From Tectiglobus sp965247245 (GTDB taxonomy: Bacteria > Pseudomonadota > Alphaproteobacteria > Rhizobiales > Hyphomicrobiaceae), in the NCBI GenBank assembly GCA_965247245.1, contig CBDFGV010000001.1, forward strand, positions 496,001 to 560,000: a DNA stretch of 64,000 bases. Direction: 5' to 3'. Within the stretch, counting starts at the first letter, position 1, and each line of letters begins with the position of its first letter. The notes under the pieces are model-generated. The model was not told the origin of the DNA. It worked only from the letters and a program-made list of their open reading frames with translations, and searched no databases. Shown one piece after another: positions 53,652-62,421 of the stretch. Made by a program: the position numbers and the translations under genes.

Positions 53652-53999
53652 CTAAGATCTAGGCCGGGGGAGCATGGCTATCAGGGCTGCAAGTCCAGCT
53701 TCTTTCTGTTGGCTGCTTGAGTCCAGATAGCGTCCAAGATTGGAAGTAAATGCAACAGAAGATCGTTCCCGGTCCGTCGTCGCAGCGGCAATCGTCTTGA
53801 GGCTAGCGAGAATCGCATCGTCAGAGAACTTCTGCTCGATGTAAAATCGCCTGCGGACAATCGGAACAAGCTCTGCAAGGTGCAGGATGTCGTAGGCCTG
53901 CTCATCGCTGCCGGATACACCGACCGTAGTATCGGAAGAGCCGGGACGTGCCCGGCCTTCCAACTTGTTCAAGTGAGCAGAAGTCTTCGTATCACTCAT
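53652..53999 (-). CDS. Small protein linked to nrdJ
   Basis: A 115-residue soluble protein without recognised domain (LAELVPIVRRRFYIEQKFSDDAILASLKTI; then TTDRERSSVAF). CGGAGG lies nine bases before the ATG and the gene starts 31 bases after nrdJ ends, so they are probably in one transcript. A ribonucleotide-reductase accessory role is only inferred from position. Confidence 0.7.
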   Translation of the reverse strand: MSDTKTSAHLNKLEGRARPGSSDTTVGVSGSDEQAYDILHLAELVPIVRRRFYIEQKFSDDAILASLKTIAAATTDRERSSVAFTSNLGRYLDSSSQQKEAGLAALIAMLPRPRS

Positions 54000-54030
54000 T
54001 GGCGCTACCTCCGCTCACCTTGAATTGGCC

Positions 54031-57000
54031 TTAAGAGCATCCACTCGTGGAGCCACACGTATTGCATTTCAGGCAGGTGCCGTTGCGGACCAACGTGAAG
54101 TTCCCACACTCACCACAGGCTTCACCTTCGTAGCCCTGCATGCGGGCTTCGGTAACGCGGTCGATGACAGGCTCGGACTTCAATGCGAGTGCCCCATCGG
54201 TCATCGTTGCTGTCGAAGCCACATGATCGGTCATGGTTGCCGTTGGCTGTTGGGCGCCAAGTCCGGTTGCCACATCCTGCTGCATACTTGCGACGCTTGA
54301 TGCCACCTGGGTTGTGCCACCGTCCACTGCCGGGCCGATACGACCCACCAGCTGACCGCGCGTGAAGCCACGTGAGACAATCTTTGCAGCTGGTGCTTCT
54401 TCAGCTTCCTCGGCCTGACCCATGGCTGTGGAGGACACATCGCCTGGATCCACATGGGCGAGATCATTCCGTGCCAGGTAAGACACTGCGAGTTCGCGGA
54501 AGATATAATCAAGCACCGAAGTCGCGTTCTTGATCGTCTCGTTACCCTGTACGAGGCCCGCAGGCTCAAACCGCGTAAACGTGAATGCGTCGACGTATTC
54601 GTCCAACGGCACGCCGTACTGGAGACCAAGCGAAATGGCGATCGCGAAGTTGTTCATCAACGAGCGGAAGGCAGCGCCTTCTTTGTGCATGTCGATGAAG
54701 ATCTCGCCGATCCGTCCATCTTCGTATTCGCCGGTCGTCAGATAGACCTTGTGACCACCAACGACCGCTTTCTGCGTGTAGCCTTTGCGGCGACCCGGCA
54801 TCTTCTCACGACCACGTTCGATGATCCGCTCGACGATACGTTCCGCTGCAGCTTCTGCTCGCAGTTGGGCTGGCTTGTCCGCTGTCAATTCAGCGGCGAC
54901 TTCGTCAGCTTCCTCTGCATCATCAGCCAGGATTTGCGAGTTCAATGGCTGTGAGAGCTTGGAGCCGTCACGATAGAGCGCGTTCGCCTTGATGGCTTTG
55001 CGCCAGGATCGCGTGTAGGCACTCTTACAGTCTTCGACGCTCGCCTCATTCGGCATATTGATGGTCTTCGAGATCGCGCCTGAGATGAAGGGCTGACTCG
55101 CGGCCATCATGTCGATGTGGCTGTTGACGGAAAGATAGCGCTTGCCTTTGCGACCGCACGGGTTGGCGCAATCGAAGATCGGCAGGTGCTCCTCTTTCAG
55201 GTGTGGTGCGCCTTCCAGCGTCATCGCTCCGCAAACATGTTCGTTGGCGGCGTCAATGTCCTGCTTCGAGAAGCCGAGATGTGCCAGCAATTCAAAGCTT
55301 GGATCGTTCAGCTTGTCTTCGTCGACCTTGAGCGTATCGCGCAGGAACTCTTCACCGAGTGTCCACTTGTTAAAGACAAACTTGATGTCAAAGGCTGTCG
55401 CGAGTGACTCTTCAACTGTCGCCAGGAGTTCGTCGGTGAAACCCTTTTGCTTCAGCGTCGTGTGATTGACCGCCGGGGCCTGCCGAAGTGAGCCATGGCC
55501 AACCGCATAGGCCTCAATCTCGGCGATGTGCGCTTCGGAGTAACCGAGATGGCGCAAGGCTTGTGGAACTGCCCGGTTGATAATCTTGAAGTAGCCACCA
55601 CCGGCCAGTTTCTTGAACTTCACCAGGGCGAAGTCAGGCTCGATACCGGTTGTGTCGCAATCCATGACCAGGCCGATCGTGCCGGTCGGTGCAATAACCG
55701 TCGCTTGCGCATTGCGATAGCCATTGCTTTGGCCAAGTTCGATGGCGCGGTCCCAGGCTCGTGTTGCGGCATCAAGAAGTTGCTTGTCATTGCAAGAGCC
55801 GTGATCAAGCGGCACCGGCAAGGTGGAGAGCTTCTCATAACCGTCCGACTTCCCGTAGGCAGCGCGGCGATGGTTGCGGATGACGCGCAACATTTCCGAG
55901 GCGTTTTCCTCATACCCCGGGAATGGACCAAGCTCGGCCGCCATTTCGGCTGACGTCGCGTAGGCAGTGCCCGTCATAACAGCGGTGATAGCACCACAAA
56001 TCGCACGGCCTTCATCGGAGTCATAGGACAGGCCCGTCGACATCAGCAGACCACCGATGTTGGCGAAGCCAAGGCCAAGCGTGCGGTACCTGTAGGAAAG
56101 CTCTGCGATTTCCTTGCTCGGGAACTGCGCCATGAGGACGGAGATCTCGAGCACAATGGTCCACATCCGGCAGGCATGTTCAAAGTCACCAATCTTGAAG
56201 GAACCATCCGCATTGCGGAATTGCATCAGGTTGATTGACGCCAGGTTGCAGGCGGTGTCATCCAGGAACATGTACTCGGAGCATGGGTTGGATGCTCTGA
56301 TAGGACCACTGGCCGGGCAAGTGTGCCAGTCGTTAATGGTCGTATGGAACTGGATGCCTGGGTCGGCTGAGGCCCATGCGGCATAGCCGATCTGATCCCA
56401 AAGCTCGCGCGCACTGATGGTCTTGGTCGTCTCGCCGCTGGTTCGGGCCGTCAAATTCCAGTCGCTGTCCTTCTCAACGGCAGCAAGGAAATCATCGGTC
56501 ACACGAACAGAGTTGTTCGAGTTCTGACCAGAGACGGTGAGGTAGGCTTCAGAGTCCCAATCTGTATCGTAGGTCTGGAACTCGATATCCTTGAAGCCCT
56601 GGCGGGCGAACTGGATAATGCGCTGGATGTAGTTGTCCGGCACCTGATCGCGGCGTGCCTCTTTAATGGCGCGCTTCAGAGCTGGGTTCTTGGTTGCATC
56701 AAAGCAGTCGTCGCCATCGGCTTCACAGTTGACACAGGCTTTCATCACGGCCTTGAGGCGCTTTTGGCAGATCTTGGAACCGGTGACGAGGGCAGCAACC
56801 TTCTGCTCTTCTTTCACCTTCCAATTGATGTATTCCTCGATATCTGGATGGTCGACATCAACCACCACCATCTTGGCAGCCCGTCGCGTGGTTCCACCGG
56901 ACTTGATCGCACCGGCCGCGCGGTCACCAATCTTCAAGAAACTCATCAATCCTGATGAGCGTCCGCCACCGGCCAGCTTCTCATCCGAAGAACGCAGCTT

Positions 57001-57708
57001 CGAGAAATTCGTGCCGGTACCAGAACCGTACTTAAAGAGGCGTGCTTCACGCACCCAGAGATCCATGATCCCGTTCTCATTGACGAGGTCATCTTCGATA
57101 GATTGGATAAAGCAGGCGTGAGGCTGCGGATGCTCGTAGGCAGAAGCTGACAGAGTCAACTTGCCGGTTTCGAAGTCAACATAGTGGTGACCCTGGCCTG
57201 GACCATCGATGCCATAGGCCCAGTGAAGTCCGGTGTTGAACCATTGCGGCGAGTTAGGCGCAGCAAACTGCATGGCCAGCATGTAGCGATGCTCATCGAA
57301 GAAGGCCTGCGCATCTTCTTCGCTTGAGAAGTATCCGCCCTTCCAGCCCCAGTACGTCCATGTCCCTGCGAGGCGGTCAAAAACTTGCCGTGAATCTGTT
57401 TCGCCGGTGTAGCGCTGATCTTCCGGCAGCGCAGCGAGCTTGGTTTCGTCGACAACCGAGCGCCACAGCCACGATGGAACCTGGGTTTCCTCAAAGCGCT
57501 TTAGGCAGGCCGGCACACCCGCCTTACGGAAGTACTTCTGAGCAATAATGTCAGCGGCAACCTGGCTCCAATGCTCCGGAACCATCAGATTTTCGTGTCG
57601 AAATACGATCGAACCGTCAGGGTTCTTGATCTCGCTTGTAGCGGACCGAAAAGGGATGGTTTCGTAAGGCGATTGTCCTGCCTTTGTGAAGCGCCGCGTA
57701 ATTTTCAT
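54031..57708 (-). CDS. nrdJ: Class II (adenosylcobalamin-dependent) ribonucleoside-diphosphate reductase
   Basis: Makes deoxyribonucleotides without oxygen-dependent radical chemistry. The 1225-residue product has the RNR N-terminal segment (VPSWLWRSVVDETKL), active-site cysteine regions, VNCEADGDDC, ASSGPIRASNPCSEYMFLD, GSCNDKQLLDAATRAW, and TGTIGLVMDCDTTGIEPDFAL. The C-terminal zinc ribbon/thiol tail has C-x2-C pairs (CGECGN, CLKCNTCGST) and ends GCS. The long linker (about residues 985-1130) is poorly conserved. The leader upstream holds a structured stem (57745). No cobalamin riboswitch was found in the leader. Confidence 0.95.
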   Translation of the reverse strand: MKITRRFTKAGQSPYETIPFRSATSEIKNPDGSIVFRHENLMVPEHWSQVAADIIAQKYFRKAGVPACLKRFEETQVPSWLWRSVVDETKLAALPEDQRYTGETDSRQVFDRLAGTWTYWGWKGGYFSSEEDAQAFFDEHRYMLAMQFAAPNSPQWFNTGLHWAYGIDGPGQGHHYVDFETGKLTLSASAYEHPQPHACFIQSIEDDLVNENGIMDLWVREARLFKYGSGTGTNFSKLRSSDEKLAGGGRSSGLMSFLKIGDRAAGAIKSGGTTRRAAKMVVVDVDHPDIEEYINWKVKEEQKVAALVTGSKICQKRLKAVMKACVNCEADGDDCFDATKNPALKRAIKEARRDQVPDNYIQRIIQFARQGFKDIEFQTYDTDWDSEAYLTVSGQNSNNSVRVTDDFLAAVEKDSDWNLTARTSGETTKTISARELWDQIGYAAWASADPGIQFHTTINDWHTCPASGPIRASNPCSEYMFLDDTACNLASINLMQFRNADGSFKIGDFEHACRMWTIVLEISVLMAQFPSKEIAELSYRYRTLGLGFANIGGLLMSTGLSYDSDEGRAICGAITAVMTGTAYATSAEMAAELGPFPGYEENASEMLRVIRNHRRAAYGKSDGYEKLSTLPVPLDHGSCNDKQLLDAATRAWDRAIELGQSNGYRNAQATVIAPTGTIGLVMDCDTTGIEPDFALVKFKKLAGGGYFKIINRAVPQALRHLGYSEAHIAEIEAYAVGHGSLRQAPAVNHTTLKQKGFTDELLATVEESLATAFDIKFVFNKWTLGEEFLRDTLKVDEDKLNDPSFELLAHLGFSKQDIDAANEHVCGAMTLEGAPHLKEEHLPIFDCANPCGRKGKRYLSVNSHIDMMAASQPFISGAISKTINMPNEASVEDCKSAYTRSWRKAIKANALYRDGSKLSQPLNSQILADDAEEADEVAAELTADKPAQLRAEAAAERIVERIIERGREKMPGRRKGYTQKAVVGGHKVYLTTGEYEDGRIGEIFIDMHKEGAAFRSLMNNFAIAISLGLQYGVPLDEYVDAFTFTRFEPAGLVQGNETIKNATSVLDYIFRELAVSYLARNDLAHVDPGDVSSTAMGQAEEAEEAPAAKIVSRGFTRGQLVGRIGPAVDGGTTQVASSVASMQQDVATGLGAQQPTATMTDHVASTATMTDGALALKSEPVIDRVTEARMQGYEGEACGECGNFTLVRNGTCLKCNTCGSTSGCS

Positions 57709-58074
57709 AGAAGCCCCGTCGCGAATGTCTTTTTGTTTTGCGGTGCTGGCTCCGCCGTCTCGACGACGGTGCCAGCGGTGTGTGGATGTCAGCCGAAGGC
57801 AGCAATTGCCTGGACTGCTAGATTGGGAAGGCTGGCAACACGCCCATGGGGCCGCACAACTCGTTTGCGTCGGGCAGGACGCAACGAGAGGGAGATAGAG
57901 AGGAATGGTATTGTGCGGATCGGACTGCCAGCCCGTTACTCAAACGCAGACGCTACGAAGACGAAATACTCAGTGTTCATCAAAGTTCTCTTTGCGCCGG
58001 TCACGAGACCGTAGGTCGGAGAACTCCCCCGCACAAAGAAATGACCGATTCGCACACGCCTATGCAAAGGTTTT
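57709..58074. other. nrdJ leader and upstream region
   Basis: Long non-coding stretch before nrdJ with no convincing gene on either strand. It contains the stem-loop at 57745-57776. A cobalamin-box motif was looked for and not found. Confidence 0.4.
57745..57776 (-). promoter_or_regulatory. Stem-loop in the nrdJ leader
   Basis: GCTGGC (57745-57750) with GCCAGC (57771-57776) encloses CCGTC (57755-57759) with GACGG (57765-57769): a two-part stem with a small internal loop, about 37-68 bases upstream of the nrdJ start. Leader regulation or an attenuator are possible; no T run. Confidence 0.4.
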
Positions 58075-58098
58075 GTATGTTGCACATGCTGCACATAC
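58075..58098. repeat. Inverted repeat with an NrdR-box-like sequence beside it
   Basis: GTATGTTGCA and TGCACATAC form arms of about nine pairs with one extra base, around CATGC. The adjacent ATACTATATCTTGGGT (58095-58110) resembles the NrdR-box consensus (ACACTATAT core with TTG). Both lie about 370-400 bases upstream of nrdJ and 225-260 bases before the NDUFA12-type gene, so the controlled gene is uncertain. Confidence 0.35.
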
Positions 58099-58333
58099 TA
58101 TATCTTGGGTTTGTTGGTGATGCGTTGGTGAAAAGGCTGGGATAATCTGTGAGCCCGCGCGGAGAGATTATGTCGATTCAAAGGCTTAACTCTCAGCTGC
58201 ATCAGCCGCCCCAGTTGTGCAAATGGTACGCGATTCCGCTTCATCTGAGTGTGGCTTTGAGGTCTCTCTGGCTGGACAGTGTTGCGCCGCCGCGATACAC
58301 GCTTGGATGAGAGTGCGACGAGGAGCTTTGGCA

Positions 58334-58732
58334 ATGAGCATGCTCGGAGAAATTTTCGCCTGGTGGGGTGGCAGCACGTGGGGTACGCGCTGGACGATCG
58401 CCCGCCAAGGGCGTTTCGTTGGATCTGATGACTATGGCAACCGCTATTACGAGCAACGCTCCGGAGTAGGGCCACATGGGATGCCGCGGCGCTGGGTGAT
58501 GTATAAGAACCTGTCTGAAGCATCACAGGTCCCACCGGAATGGCATGGCTGGATGCACCACACGGTTCGCAATCCGCCGACCGACGAGACTTACGTCGCT
58601 AAGCCGTGGCAGAAGCCTCATCAGATGAACCTCACCGGGACCGCCGCCGCGTATAGGCCTGATGGCTCGATCCTGACGGCTGCCAAGCGGCCGCCGGCTA
58701 CTGGTGACTACACGGCCTGGAAACCGGAATAG
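58334..58732 (+). CDS. NADH:ubiquinone oxidoreductase subunit NDUFA12-type
   Basis: Accessory subunit of complex I in alphaproteobacteria and mitochondria. The 132-residue product has GTRWTIARQGRFVGSDDYGNRYYEQR, MPRRWVMYKN, PPEWHGWMHHTVRNPPTD and WQKPHQMNLTGTAAAYRPDGSIL, all family signatures. AGGAGC lies eight bases before the ATG. The longer frame from 58217 is not needed. Confidence 0.94.
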   Translation: MSMLGEIFAWWGGSTWGTRWTIARQGRFVGSDDYGNRYYEQRSGVGPHGMPRRWVMYKNLSEASQVPPEWHGWMHHTVRNPPTDETYVAKPWQKPHQMNLTGTAAAYRPDGSILTAAKRPPATGDYTAWKPE

Positions 58733-58873
58733 TTGGCAATTGCGAACGGTGGCTAAGGTTCGCTTCGGCAGAATGTCATTTACGAATCTGTTGGCGTGCG
58801 CGTGCACTGGTTTCTTGTTGGTGCCAAATTTTCATCTCAGAGATAAGGTGCAGTGCGTTTCGCAGGAGATTGC

Positions 58874-59383
58874 ATGAGCACGAGAATTGACAACATGCGA
58901 TTGGCCACAACTTGCTTCGTGCTGGTGAGCATGGCGGCTGTGCTCTCTGCGACTCCCTCAATGGCACAGAAGCTCAATAACCAGGTCGCCGTGTTCTCAG
59001 CGCTGGACAAGGTGACAGCTCGCATCCGCAAGCTGGAGATCCCGATCAACGAAACTGTCACGTTCGGTTCGTTGAAGGTCACGCCGCGCGTTTGCTACAC
59101 CCGCCCACCCGAGGTCAAGCCGAAGACGACCACGTTTGTCGAAGTTGATGAGATTCAGCTGGATGGCAAAGAGGAACGTATTTTCTCAGGCTGGATGTTC
59201 GCAGAAAGCCCTGGCCTCAATGCCGTTGAGCACCCGGTGTTCGATGTCTGGTTGACGGGCTGCAACAAGCCCGATGAAGAGAGCTTGCGGCGATCGGCTG
59301 CGCAGCAGCGCAGCAACAATGCGCGAACCTACGGTCCGCCCAGACAGCGCCCAAGACGGCCGCGCCGCCGGATTCGCCGCTAA
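58874..59383 (+). CDS. DUF2155 family exported protein
   Basis: A 169-residue protein: signal peptide (about 1-32, ending SMAQ), then the DUF2155 domain (ARIRKLEIPINETVTFGSLKVTPRVCYTRPP and DEIQLDGKEERIFSGWMFAESPGLNAVEHPVFDVWLTGC) with two cysteines likely to pair, and a basic, arginine-rich tail. Members occur beside NDUFA12-type genes in alphaproteobacteria; role unknown. AGGAG lies before the ATG at 58874. Confidence 0.88.
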   Translation: MSTRIDNMRLATTCFVLVSMAAVLSATPSMAQKLNNQVAVFSALDKVTARIRKLEIPINETVTFGSLKVTPRVCYTRPPEVKPKTTTFVEVDEIQLDGKEERIFSGWMFAESPGLNAVEHPVFDVWLTGCNKPDEESLRRSAAQQRSNNARTYGPPRQRPRRPRRRIRR

Positions 59384-59403
59384 GAGGCTTGTTGAGGCTG
59401 CGC

Positions 59404-60072
59404 CTAGGCCTGCACGATTTCCAGGATGTCTTCGGGTGAACTGTCCAGCGGCAAGGCCTTGAAGTTCCCGCTACGATCTAGCGCGATATCCAACTGCGAC
59501 TGAAATCGCGAGCGGCTAACTTCGATTGCACCGAACTGGCGCAGGTGCTCGGTCACAAACTGCGTATCGAGCATGACAAAACCGCCGTGGATCAACCGTG
59601 CACCGAGGTACACCAGCGCAACCTTCGACGCGTCACGCTCCAGCGAGAACATGCTCTCTCCAAAGAACGCGCCGCCAAGCTCAACGCCGTACAGCCCGCC
59701 CACCAGCTTGCCGTCTGGCGACCATGTCTCAATCGTGTGGCAGTGCCCCATGCGAAAGAGATCGCCATAGAGCGAGCGAATACGCTCATTGATCCAGGTC
59801 GATGTGCGACCCGGGCGCGAAGCGGCACAGCCATCAATGACACCGTCAAAATCCGTGTCAACGCGCACCTCGAACGGTGCCTGCCGGATCGTACGTGCCA
59901 ATCGTTTCGGCACACTGATCGATTCCAAAGGCAGAAGCCCCCGGGCCTGCGGCTCGATCCAGAACAGCTGCGGATCATCAGCACTTTCCGCCATTGGGAA
60001 AATCCCGCAGGAATACGCCTTGAGGAGCACCTCAGGTGTAATTTCAAGCAAAGTGCTGTCGCGTGTTGCCAT
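59404..60072 (-). CDS. aat: Leucyl/phenylalanyl-tRNA-protein transferase
   Basis: Adds Leu or Phe to N-terminal Arg/Lys of proteins (N-degron pathway to ClpAP). The 222-residue product has YSCGIFPMAESADDPQLFWIEPQARG, THSWINERIRSLYGDLFRMGHCHTIETW-type central segment, LVGGLYGVELGGAFFGESMFSLERDASKVALVYL and FVMLDTQFVTEHLRQFGAIEV, diagnostic for Aat. It is the last gene of the accB-accC side. Confidence 0.95.
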   Translation of the reverse strand: MATRDSTLLEITPEVLLKAYSCGIFPMAESADDPQLFWIEPQARGLLPLESISVPKRLARTIRQAPFEVRVDTDFDGVIDGCAASRPGRTSTWINERIRSLYGDLFRMGHCHTIETWSPDGKLVGGLYGVELGGAFFGESMFSLERDASKVALVYLGARLIHGGFVMLDTQFVTEHLRQFGAIEVSRSRFQSQLDIALDRSGNFKALPLDSSPEDILEIVQA

Positions 60073-60250
60073 AAGTGCGGCCTGACGATCTGCTTGCGAT
60101 TGGCTTCAAACTGGGAAAATCACTCTATCCCGAAGGTAGCGTAATAATACGGCGAGAATAGTCGCGCTGACTAGAGCAACGAGCAATCGGACGGAATAGG
60201 AAGGTTACGGATGCATGGCCTAAGTTGCCCTATGCTTAACGACCGATGCT

Positions 60251-61612
60251 CTAAGCGTTGAGCTCGTCTTCGTTGCGCTCAGCCAGATACTTCTCCATCC
60301 AGTGAATATCGTAGAGACCATTGGCGATATCCGGGTGCTGCAGCAACTCTGCAAACAGCGGGATAGTCGTCTCAATCCCGTCGATCACGAACTCAGACAA
60401 GCACCGTCGTAAGCGCATCAGGCACTCATTGCGGCTCTTGCCGTGGACGATGAGTTTGCCGATGAGACTGTCGTAATAGGGCGGGATGGAGTAGCCCTGA
60501 TATGCCCCGGAATCGACCCGGACACCCAATCCGCCCGGTGGATGCCAGTAAGTAATGCGGCCCGGCGAAGGCTGGAAGGTGTACGGGTGCTCTGCGTTGA
60601 TGCGGCACTCAATAGCGTGACCAGAGAACGAGACATCGGATTGTGAGAGGCTGAGTGGAGCGCCGGATGCAACGCGGAGTTGCTCAATAACCAGATCGAC
60701 GCCGGTGATCATCTCGGTAATCGGATGTTCGACCTGCAGGCGGGTGTTCATCTCAATGAAGTAGAACTCACCGTCCTCGAACAGGAACTCGATTGTGCCG
60801 GCACCGCGGTACTTCATTTCCTGCATGGCCGTGGCAACGACATTGCCAATCTTGGCGCGCGCCTCTTCATTGAGAGCCGGTGAGTGCGCCTCTTCCAGAA
60901 TTTTCTGGTGGCGCCGCTGCAGGGAACAGTCCCGCTCTCCCAAATGGATTGCGCCGCCGCGGCCATCTCCAAAAACCTGGATCTCGATATGACGCGGCTT
61001 GCCGAGATACTTTTCTATGTAAACACTATCGTCGTCGAAGGCAGCTTTCGCTTCTGCTCGTGCGGTATGGAACGCAAGTGGCAGCTCCGCCTCGTCGCGC
61101 GCTACCTTCATGCCGCGCCCACCGCCGCCGGATGCTGCTTTGATCAGCACCGGATAGCCCATTTCAGCCGCAATGCGCAGACCGTCTTCTTCGCTTTCAA
61201 CCGCCCCATCGGAACCCGGCACCACCGGAATTCCCAGCCGTTTCACCGTGTCTTTGGCGGCGATCTTGTCGCCCATGGTTCGGATGTGTTCTGACGTCGG
61301 GCCGATAAAGGTGATCTGGTGGTCTTCCAGGATCTCAGCAAAGCGCGCGTTCTCGGACAGAAACCCGTAGCCAGGATGGATCGCATCGGCACCGGTAATT
61401 TCACACGCTGCTAGCAGGGCCGGAATATTGAGGTAACTATCAATCGAAGGCGGTGGGCCGATACAGACACTTTCATCCGCCAGGCGCACATGCATCGCAT
61501 CAGCATCGGCTGTCGAGTGCGCAGCAACGGTCGCGATCCCGAGTTCCTTGCAGGCTCGCAAGACCCGTAGCGCGATCTCGCCGCGGTTGGCGATGAGGAC
61601 CTTATCAAACAT
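60251..61612 (-). CDS. accC: Acetyl-CoA carboxylase, biotin carboxylase subunit
   Basis: ATP-dependent carboxylation of biotin on AccB for fatty acid synthesis. The 453-residue product has FDKVLIANRGEIALRVLRAC, GYGFLSENARFAEI, KAASGGGGRGMKVA, RDCSLQRRHQKILEEAHSP, FIEMNTRLQVEHPITEMITGVDLV, and GHAIECRINAEHP. It is 44 bases downstream of accB in one operon. Confidence 0.96.
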   Translation of the reverse strand: MFDKVLIANRGEIALRVLRACKELGIATVAAHSTADADAMHVRLADESVCIGPPPSIDSYLNIPALLAACEITGADAIHPGYGFLSENARFAEILEDHQITFIGPTSEHIRTMGDKIAAKDTVKRLGIPVVPGSDGAVESEEDGLRIAAEMGYPVLIKAASGGGGRGMKVARDEAELPLAFHTARAEAKAAFDDDSVYIEKYLGKPRHIEIQVFGDGRGGAIHLGERDCSLQRRHQKILEEAHSPALNEEARAKIGNVVATAMQEMKYRGAGTIEFLFEDGEFYFIEMNTRLQVEHPITEMITGVDLVIEQLRVASGAPLSLSQSDVSFSGHAIECRINAEHPYTFQPSPGRITYWHPPGGLGVRVDSGAYQGYSIPPYYDSLIGKLIVHGKSRNECLMRLRRCLSEFVIDGIETTIPLFAELLQHPDIANGLYDIHWMEKYLAERNEDELNA

Positions 61613-61656
61613 TGGTAATCGTTCTCACGTGCTCAATCACAGGGCAGCACATTCGC

Positions 61657-62139
61657 TTATTCGATGATGAGCAAGGCTTCACCAAACTCCACCGGCTGTT
61701 CATTCTCGACCAAGATCTCTTTCACGGTTCCGGATCTCGGCGCCTTGATGTGGTTCATGGTTTTCATGGCCTCGATGATCAGAACGGTCTGACCTTCACT
61801 CACCGTCGCACCGACCTCAACAAACGATGGGGCATTGGGCTCTGGCGAGCGGTAGACCGTGCCCACCATCGGTGATTTCACCGCGCCCGGATGAGCAGAC
61901 TTATCGGCTGCGGCAGCCATCTGTTGTCCGTCCGGCGCGGCCATTGGCGCGGCAGCCATGGGAGCCGAAACTGCGCCGACGGCTGCAGCTGATATGGTTG
62001 TTGATTTGGCGACGCGAAGCCTGAGACCCGAGCGCTCGATCTCAATTTCGGAGAGCCCCGTTTCATGAAGGAGTTCCGCAAGTTCTCTTATCGTTTCTTG
62101 ATCGCTCGATATGTTGGTTTGGTTCTTCTCGCGAGCCAT
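61657..62139 (-). CDS. accB: Acetyl-CoA carboxylase biotin carboxyl carrier protein
   Basis: The 160-residue biotin carrier: an N-terminal helical part (IRELAELLHETGLSEIEIERSGLRLRVAK), an alanine/proline-rich linker, and the C-terminal biotinyl domain (SPMVGTVYRSPEPNAPSFVEVG) with the biotin lysine in EAMKTMNHI. Typical length and order with accC. Confidence 0.95.
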   Translation of the reverse strand: MAREKNQTNISSDQETIRELAELLHETGLSEIEIERSGLRLRVAKSTTISAAAVGAVSAPMAAAPMAAPDGQQMAAAADKSAHPGAVKSPMVGTVYRSPEPNAPSFVEVGATVSEGQTVLIIEAMKTMNHIKAPRSGTVKEILVENEQPVEFGEALLIIE

Positions 62140-62421
62140 CAGTGAGAGCCTCGTTTCAAGCTATTCATGGTTCTATGCCATAGGGTTAACCGACAATTCT
62201 GACGCTTGAGTGCGCACAGGAAACCGCCGGTTGACCAATTGGATCCCTCTCGCAACAAGGCATTCTACGACCCGGCCGCAAGATAAAGCCATGCATGTTT
62301 AGACGTCCCGTTCCGGTCCGTCTAGAGGGCGCTCTGCGGCAGCCGTGCAGGGACTGCATAGCTGGTTTTCAAGTAAACCGTTTGCTGACGCATTAAACGC
62401 GTAAATCACGTGTCGCGAGGC

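Noticed and set aside
57709..58333. Cobalamin riboswitch upstream of nrdJ
   Set aside because: No B12-box or the expected multi-stem arrangement was found by eye, though nrdJ needs adenosylcobalamin.
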